From Roseateles sp. YR242 (GTDB lineage Bacteria; Pseudomonadota; Gammaproteobacteria; Burkholderiales; Burkholderiaceae_C), in assembly GCF_900109745.1 (NCBI RefSeq), contig NZ_FOAV01000001.1:434001-498000 (forward strand): 64,000 nt of DNA, read 5' to 3'. Below, one piece after another: positions 61,217-64,000 of this stretch. The notes beneath the pieces are model-generated. The model made no database searches. It worked only from the letters and a program-made list of their open reading frames with translations, and had not been told where the DNA came from. Both the position numbers and the translations under genes were made by a program. The stretch's first letter is position 1, and each line of letters opens with the position of its first letter.

Positions 61217-61878
61217 TGGGCGAACCCCAGACCTCGGCGCGCCCCATCACCGCCTTGATCCTCTGCGGCGGCCGCGGCAGCCGCATGGGCGGCGTGGACA
61301 AACCCTTGCAGTCCTTCCATGGCCGGCCGCTGGTGGGGCATGTGCTGGACCGTATCCGTCCTCAGGTGCAAGGGCGTGTGCTGATCAGCGCCAATCGCCA
61401 CCTGCCGGCCTACCGTGAGTTCGGCCACCCGGTGCTGGCGGATAGCCTGTCGGACTTCCAGGGCCCGCTGGCCGGGCTTCTGGCCGGCCTGGCCCATGTC
61501 AACGGCCCGGCCATGACCGCGACGCCGGGCGATGCCTGGCTGCTGTGCGTCAGCGGCGACAGCCCCTGGCTCCCGGTGGATCTGGTGGACCGGCTCTGGC
61601 AGGGAGTGGGCGGCGTGAGTGGCCGCAACGACTGCGCCATGGCGCTGGGCCGGGAAGCGCCGGGGGAACCCCTGCGCAGCCAGCCGCTGGCCAGTCTGGT
61701 TCATACTCGTCACCACCGCGCCCTGGCGCAGGCGTTGGCGAGCGGTGAGCGCCGGGTGGAAGCCTGGTTGCGCTCACTACCGCTGGCGGAGGTCCCTTTC
61801 GACCAGCCGCAGGACGCGTTTGCCTTCGCCAACATCAACGACCGGAGCCAGCTTGAGCGACCCGAGCCCGCCCCTTGA
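61216..61878 (+). CDS. mobA: Molybdenum cofactor guanylyltransferase MobA
   Basis: MobA attaches GMP to molybdopterin to make the MGD cofactor. From the ATG at 61216, overlapping the moaA stop (TGATG), it has 220 residues. The nucleotidyltransferase loop is ALILCGGRGSRMGGVDKPL, the Asp that binds metal is in LLCVSGDSPWLPVDL, and the C-terminal domain (FDQPQDAFAFANINDRSQLE) matches MobA. moaA and mobA form one transcription unit here, so a molybdoenzyme using MGD is expected elsewhere. Confidence 0.94.
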   Translation: MGEPQTSARPITALILCGGRGSRMGGVDKPLQSFHGRPLVGHVLDRIRPQVQGRVLISANRHLPAYREFGHPVLADSLSDFQGPLAGLLAGLAHVNGPAMTATPGDAWLLCVSGDSPWLPVDLVDRLWQGVGGVSGRNDCAMALGREAPGEPLRSQPLASLVHTRHHRALAQALASGERRVEAWLRSLPLAEVPFDQPQDAFAFANINDRSQLERPEPAP

Positions 61879-61894
61879 GACACCGCGCACCAGC

Positions 61895-62413
61895 ATGAGC
61901 CTGCGGCTCCTTGTCGAGCAGGACCTGCCCGACTACAAGCGCCTGCGCGACGCCATGCTGGCACGCCACGAGTCCGCCTTCACCTCCGACGCGCCCACCG
62001 AGATACAGCGTGATGCCGCCAGCTACCGCAGCCGGCTGCATCCACAGGCCGGCGGACGCGCGCTGTTCACGCTGGGGGCGTGGATCGAGGGCGAACTGGT
62101 GGGCGCGCTCACCTGTGAGCACGAGGCACGGCAGAAGGTCCGGCATGTGACCCACCTGGTGGGCATGATGGTGGCCGACGCCCATCAAGGCCGTGGCGTC
62201 GGCCGCGAGCTGCTGGGCCTGGCGCTGACCATGCTGCGCCGCGAACCGGTGCTGGAAACGGTGACGCTCAGCGTGAGTGCCGGCAACGATGCCGCCATGG
62301 CCCTGTACCGACGCTTCGGCTTCAGCCGCTACGGGCATCTCGCCCGCGCCATCCGGCTGAGTGATGGCCGTTATGTCGCCAAGGACCTGATGAGTCTGGA
62401 TCTCCGGTCCTGA
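61895..62413 (+). CDS. GNAT-family N-acetyltransferase
   Basis: The 172 residues start at the ATG at 61895 (MSLRLLVEQDLPDYKRLRD), 16 bases after mobA. The acetyl-CoA-binding loop is GMMVADAHQGRGVGRELLGL (motif A, Q-x-x-G-x-G/A). The C-terminal strand-helix SAGNDAAMALYRRFGFSRYG fits motif B. The substrate is unknown. A TTG slightly upstream, inside mobA, would add about 15 residues. Confidence 0.88.
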   Translation: MSLRLLVEQDLPDYKRLRDAMLARHESAFTSDAPTEIQRDAASYRSRLHPQAGGRALFTLGAWIEGELVGALTCEHEARQKVRHVTHLVGMMVADAHQGRGVGRELLGLALTMLRREPVLETVTLSVSAGNDAAMALYRRFGFSRYGHLARAIRLSDGRYVAKDLMSLDLRS

Positions 62414-62429
62414 GCCCGCGCCGGTCTGC

Positions 62430-63311
62430 TCACGTCGGCAAGGCCTGACAGGCCAGCGCGGGCCGGGCGACCAGATCCAGCTCCACCACCAGGGCGTCCT
62501 GAATGGCCAGCAGGCCACCCAGCACGCTAAACGGCTGGATGCCGAAGTCGCTCTGCCGCAGCACCAGGCGCCCGCGCGCCTGCAAGGGCCCGTCCCCCTC
62601 GGGTGCAAGCGCCTCCACCGGCAGGTCCAGCAGGCGCTCCTGCCCATGCAGGACCACCTTCAGCCGCAGCACCGGCCGTGGCCATGCGGCCTCGACGGCC
62701 ACGGTCGAGGCCTGCACCACCGGGAAGCGGTCCGCCTCCAGCGCCTTGAGCATGTTGGCCCGGGTGCCGGCAATGTCCGCCTCCGACAGCACCTTTGCGA
62801 ACTCGCCGCCCATGGCCGTGCGCCACGCTGGCGTGTCCAGCACCAACTGGTCGAGGCGAAAGCCCAGCTCTGCACCAGCCCCCGCCCACCCGTCCTTGGG
62901 CAGGTAGACCTGGCCGGCGAGAGGCTGCTCGGCACCGATCACATGGTGATGGCCCAACCCGGCGAGCCGGCCACCGCGAAACACCAGGATGCGCAGCTTG
63001 GACTGCGCCGCGTCGATCCCGTAGAGCCGGCCCTCTCCGCTGTGCTGCTGAGCCAGCCAGGCCGGACAGCGCGAGGCCAGCCCTGGCACCCGGCTTGTGT
63101 TGGTACTCGTGCTTGGGCCTGGGCTTGCGCCCGGACCAGGAACCGAACCCGAGGCCGAGGCGTAGGCCGAGTCCGACCCCACGCGCGAGGCCGGCGCCGA
63201 ACTCAGACTACAGCCGGCCACACCGCCCAGCACCCCCACCGAAACGGCACAGACCCAGGCGCGCCAGGCCCCCCTCCAAGGAGGGGGGATGAATCGTTCA
63301 ACGTCGGACAT
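62430..63311 (-). CDS. YceI-family lipoprotein
   Basis: This 293-residue YceI protein starts at the ATG at 63311 (MSDVERFIPPPWRGAWRAW); several in-frame ATGs lie up to 63365. A signal peptide with lipobox VAGC is followed by a low-complexity linker rich in Ser, Gly and Pro (GSVPGPGASPGPSTSTNT). The YceI lipocalin-like barrel then has SKLRILVFRGGRLAGLGHHH, typical of the family start, and ends VLGGLLAIQDALVVELDLVA. Family members bind isoprenoid-type lipids in the periplasm. It is convergent with the acetyltransferase gene, 17 bases away. Confidence 0.86.
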   Translation of the reverse strand: MSDVERFIPPPWRGAWRAWVCAVSVGVLGGVAGCSLSSAPASRVGSDSAYASASGSVPGPGASPGPSTSTNTSRVPGLASRCPAWLAQQHSGEGRLYGIDAAQSKLRILVFRGGRLAGLGHHHVIGAEQPLAGQVYLPKDGWAGAGAELGFRLDQLVLDTPAWRTAMGGEFAKVLSEADIAGTRANMLKALEADRFPVVQASTVAVEAAWPRPVLRLKVVLHGQERLLDLPVEALAPEGDGPLQARGRLVLRQSDFGIQPFSVLGGLLAIQDALVVELDLVARPALACQALPT

Positions 63312-63417
63312 CCGCCACGGCATAGGGAAAATAGAGAATCCGAAAGTCCGCATTTTGATCGCCATTGCGGAGGGATCGCACTAGCATTGCGGCATCAGGA
63401 TCCCCCGGAGACCCGCC

Positions 63418-63948
63418 ATGGCACGTGAAGCCACTGACCTGATGGCCCAATACGCGGCCTATCACCGCGACCGCCGCAACATCGCCACGCACTTCGTCGG
63501 CATTCCGTTGATCGTGTTTGCGATCGGCGTGCTGCTGGCGCGGGGCCAGATCCACATCGGGGACTGGACCGTGACGCTGGCCTGGGTGGCCTGGGCCGCC
63601 GCTGCCGCCTGGTACCTGACCCGGGGCAACCTGGTGCTGGGGCTGGCGACCGCCGTAGTCAATGCCATCCTCATGGCGCTGGCCCATCCATTGGCGGCGG
63701 GCACCACGGCCAGTTGGCTTGGCTGGGGCCTGGGCAGCTTCATCCTGGGCTGGGTGATCCAGTTCGTCGGACACTATTACGAGGGACGCAAACCCGCCTT
63801 TGTGGACGACATCATCGGCCTGCTGGTGGGGCCGATGTTCGTCGTGGGCGAGGCCCTCTTCGCCTTGGGCTGGGGCCGCGAGCTGCTGGCCGAGATCGAG
63901 CGCCGCGCCGGCCCGACGCACCTGCGGGACCTCACGCACCCCGCCTGA
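63418..63948 (+). CDS. DUF962 / Mpo1-like membrane protein
   Basis: This 176-residue integral membrane protein is of the YGL010w/Mpo1 (DUF962) family. The conserved N-terminus is YAAYHRDRRNIATHFVGIPL with the His residues thought to bind iron, followed by four transmembrane helices and a second conserved block FVGHYYEGRKPAFVDDIIGL. The yeast member is a dioxygenase acting on 2-hydroxy fatty acids in phytosphingosine breakdown; bacterial roles are not clear. The family His pair H-x-x-H is present. Confidence 0.88.
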   Translation: MAREATDLMAQYAAYHRDRRNIATHFVGIPLIVFAIGVLLARGQIHIGDWTVTLAWVAWAAAAAWYLTRGNLVLGLATAVVNAILMALAHPLAAGTTASWLGWGLGSFILGWVIQFVGHYYEGRKPAFVDDIIGLLVGPMFVVGEALFALGWGRELLAEIERRAGPTHLRDLTHPA

Positions 63949-64000
63949 CCCCGTAGTCAGAAGCTCCGCCTGAGGGTCAGGGCCGGGTCTTGCACAGCAG

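Overview
The window is about 64 kb of GC-rich DNA with the gene order and protein families of a Burkholderiales betaproteobacterium. The OmpR/EnvZ pair, IspF-IspD, Mfd, RelA, 3-hydroxybutyrate dehydrogenase and a large aerobic phenylacetate cluster all point that way. A relative of the Roseateles/Mitsuaria/Rubrivivax group is my inference, not something I could test. Long housekeeping blocks are interrupted by short accessory islands that are often less GC-rich.

Layout. 1-600: C-terminal end of a NarL-type sensor kinase. 705-6537: accessory island ending at a tRNA-Val(GAC) gene. It holds a large toxin-like protein (Gly-rich N-terminus, helical hydrophobic middle, Tc-toxin-like C-terminus), a nuclease with an injection-system-type leader and an NLS-like tail, IS5 and integrase remnants, two stacked copies of the tRNA 3' end, and a small hydrolase/membrane-protein pair. 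6693-15130: relA, an alpha/beta hydrolase, bdhA, a SIMPL protein, ompR-envZ and ispF-ispD. 15431-22786: an RlmN-like radical SAM enzyme and a two-partner secretion pair (TpsB, then TpsA with nine YDG repeats), lying between ispD and mfd. 23031-30434: mfd, serB, rraA, an S4 protein, a ThDP enzyme and a HAD protein. 30483-36255: a MITE, an IS30 remnant, then a bacteriocin locus of double-glycine precursor, rhomboid protease, HlyD-type adaptor and C39-peptidase ABC exporter. 36483-45930: a Tat-lipoprotein alginate-lyase-like enzyme, small conserved proteins, a decayed hipBA-type module, MFS/AraC, nadA and comFB. 45968-58760: nadB, then the phenylacetate catabolon (paaZ, a substrate-binding protein, TetR, paaE-D-C-B-A, paaK, paaI, paaG), with a 73-bp tandem repeat array after paaZ and a clear promoter/operator before paaG. 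58883-63948: PfkB kinase, moaA-mobA, GNAT, YceI lipoprotein and DUF962 protein.

How it works together. The paa genes activate phenylacetate (PaaK), epoxidise the ring (PaaABCDE), isomerise it (PaaG) and open and oxidise it (PaaZ). PaaI recycles CoA from stalled thioesters, and the TetR protein probably represses the operon through the palindrome at the paaG promoter. paaF, paaH and paaJ are not in the window. The bacteriocin genes form a self-contained export unit except for the outer-membrane channel, which must be encoded elsewhere. The rhomboid protease in that unit is the most unusual part of the window.
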